Part shown: piece after piece, positions 5,371 to 5,575 of the stretch
Layout of the letters: each line of letters opens with the position of its first letter
Numbering within the stretch: the first letter of the stretch is position 1
Assembly: GCA_910585055.1 (NCBI GenBank)
Contig: CAJUBY010000025.1
Coordinates: 21,658-27,232 of the forward strand
From: an uncultured Christensenella sp.
GTDB lineage: Bacteria; Bacillota; Clostridia; Christensenellales; Pumilibacteraceae
Direction: 5' to 3'
DNA: 5,575 nucleotides
Made by a program: the position numbers and the translations under genes
The notes under the pieces: model-generated
Databases searched by the model: none
Seen by the model: only the letters and a program-made list of their open reading frames with translations
Told to the model about the DNA's origin: nothing

Positions 5371-5532
5371 TGGCGGAGAGTTTTCCCGTTTATGCGAACC
5401 TAAATTAAGAGAAAAAGCAGGGTTTAGAGCCTGCTTTTCTATATTTTCCGCATTATCAAAGTGTTTTCCTTTGATTGGCGGTTGTTCTGTAAAGTTATAT
5501 GTGATTACTATTTTATCGGCATGGATATTCAT
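5359..5532 (-). CDS. 57-codon frame, likely the continued tail of the gene entering from the right
   Basis: The peptide begins MNIHADKIVITYNFTEQP and ends in NSPPLVK. The ATG is preceded directly by an in-frame TAA and has no ribosome binding site, so it is probably not an independent gene. The frame overlaps the previous one (stop at 5513-5515) by 20 bases and is shifted by +1. Joined, the two would read NEYP then HADKIVITYNF. A hydrophobic strand ending in YNF followed by a charged tail is reminiscent of the C-terminus of large serine recombinases, but the resemblance is short and I am not sure. Explanations are a one-base insertion (gene decay or sequencing error), overlapping genes or programmed frameshifting. 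Its stop is buried in the 20-bp inverted repeat. The plus strand is also open here but lacks a start. Confidence 0.45.
   Translation of the reverse strand: MNIHADKIVITYNFTEQPPIKGKHFDNAENIEKQALNPAFSLNLGSHKRENSPPLVK
5412..5438. repeat. Terminator-like hairpin inside the minus-strand reading frame
   Basis: AAAAAGCAGG (5412-5421) faces CCTGCTTTT (5430-5438) with an 8-base loop. It looks like an A/T-flanked terminator stem, yet lies within the codons for EKQALNPAFS on the minus strand, about 50 bases before the stop. Confidence 0.4.
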
Positions 5533-5575
5533 TTATTTCCACTTCATTTTTGACAGTTACCAAAGTTTTTTCTCT
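5513..5575 (-). CDS. C-terminal fragment of a gene entering from the right edge
   Basis: Twenty codons are visible, containing TLVTVKNEVEINEYPCR before the TAA at 5513-5515. The alternation of Val, Glu and Ile looks like real beta-strand coding rather than noise. The next frame (57 codons, +1) continues in a similar style, so the TAA may be the result of a frameshift. Most of the gene is outside the window. A site-specific recombinase is one possibility; nothing in these 20 residues proves it. Confidence 0.4.
   Translation of the reverse strand, partial: REKTLVTVKNEVEINEYPCR

Noticed and set aside
5370..5380. ATGGCGGAGAG resembling ATGGCAGAGAG at 4146, as a second copy of the tRNA-end element or an att pair
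   Set aside because: The similarity is only about 11 bases with one mismatch and does not extend. Here the sequence encodes the end of the minus-strand frame (NSPPL). Direct-repeat att sites would need a longer match.
5315..5575. Plus-strand frame open to the right edge (contains LREKAGFRACFSIFSAL)
   Set aside because: It has no ATG, GTG or TTG near its beginning, runs through the 20-bp inverted repeat and is opposite a minus-strand frame with more protein-like composition.

Overview
The window looks like chromosomal DNA of an uncultured gut-type member of the Firmicutes (Clostridia). This rests on a Clostridia-style GH2 beta-galactosidase tail, a DUF1848 protein, an EamA-type transporter of the clostridial kind and an XRE regulator with a membrane tail. 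Taxonomy is inference from family resemblance and codon style, not from a marker gene.

Left part (1 to about 3680, moderate GC, all plus strand). The last 420 codons of a lacZ-type beta-galactosidase run off the left edge. Its stop overlaps the start of a DUF1848 protein with a radical-SAM-like CX3CX2C cluster (ATGA overlap, probable two-gene operon). A 318-base gap follows, with a structured 3' end and a good sigma-70-type promoter (TTGACT, 17 bases, TATTAT). That promoter drives an EamA/DMT-family membrane transporter with an unusually long hydrophilic loop in its middle.

Middle part (3680 to 4320). A small plus-strand XRE/Cro-type regulator is preceded by a 13-base palindrome (TTTACAATGTAAA). 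The same palindrome, with one base changed in its centre, lies upstream of the transporter promoter. The regulator ends in a perfect A/T-flanked terminator. After it comes a GC-rich structured element of about 150 bases. Read on the minus strand, one end of it matches the 3' end of a serine-type tRNA (ATCCCACCCTCTCTGCCA), and the other end is a long hairpin that can terminate the converging minus-strand gene.

Right part (4320 to 5575, clearly AT-rich, all minus strand). Going leftward from the right edge there is the tail of a gene split over two reading frames, perhaps a serine-recombinase C-terminus. It is followed by a perfect 20-bp inverted repeat, a small zinc-ribbon-like protein, and an XRE regulator with two membrane segments and its own extended -10 promoter. 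The composition change, the tRNA-end-like fragment, the regulators and the possible recombinase tail together suggest that the right part is accessory or horizontally acquired DNA. No complete tRNA, rRNA, CRISPR array or intact transposase is visible. I see no clear new defence or biosynthetic system. The most checkable novelties are the shared palindrome, the tRNA-end-like element and the frame-split tail.
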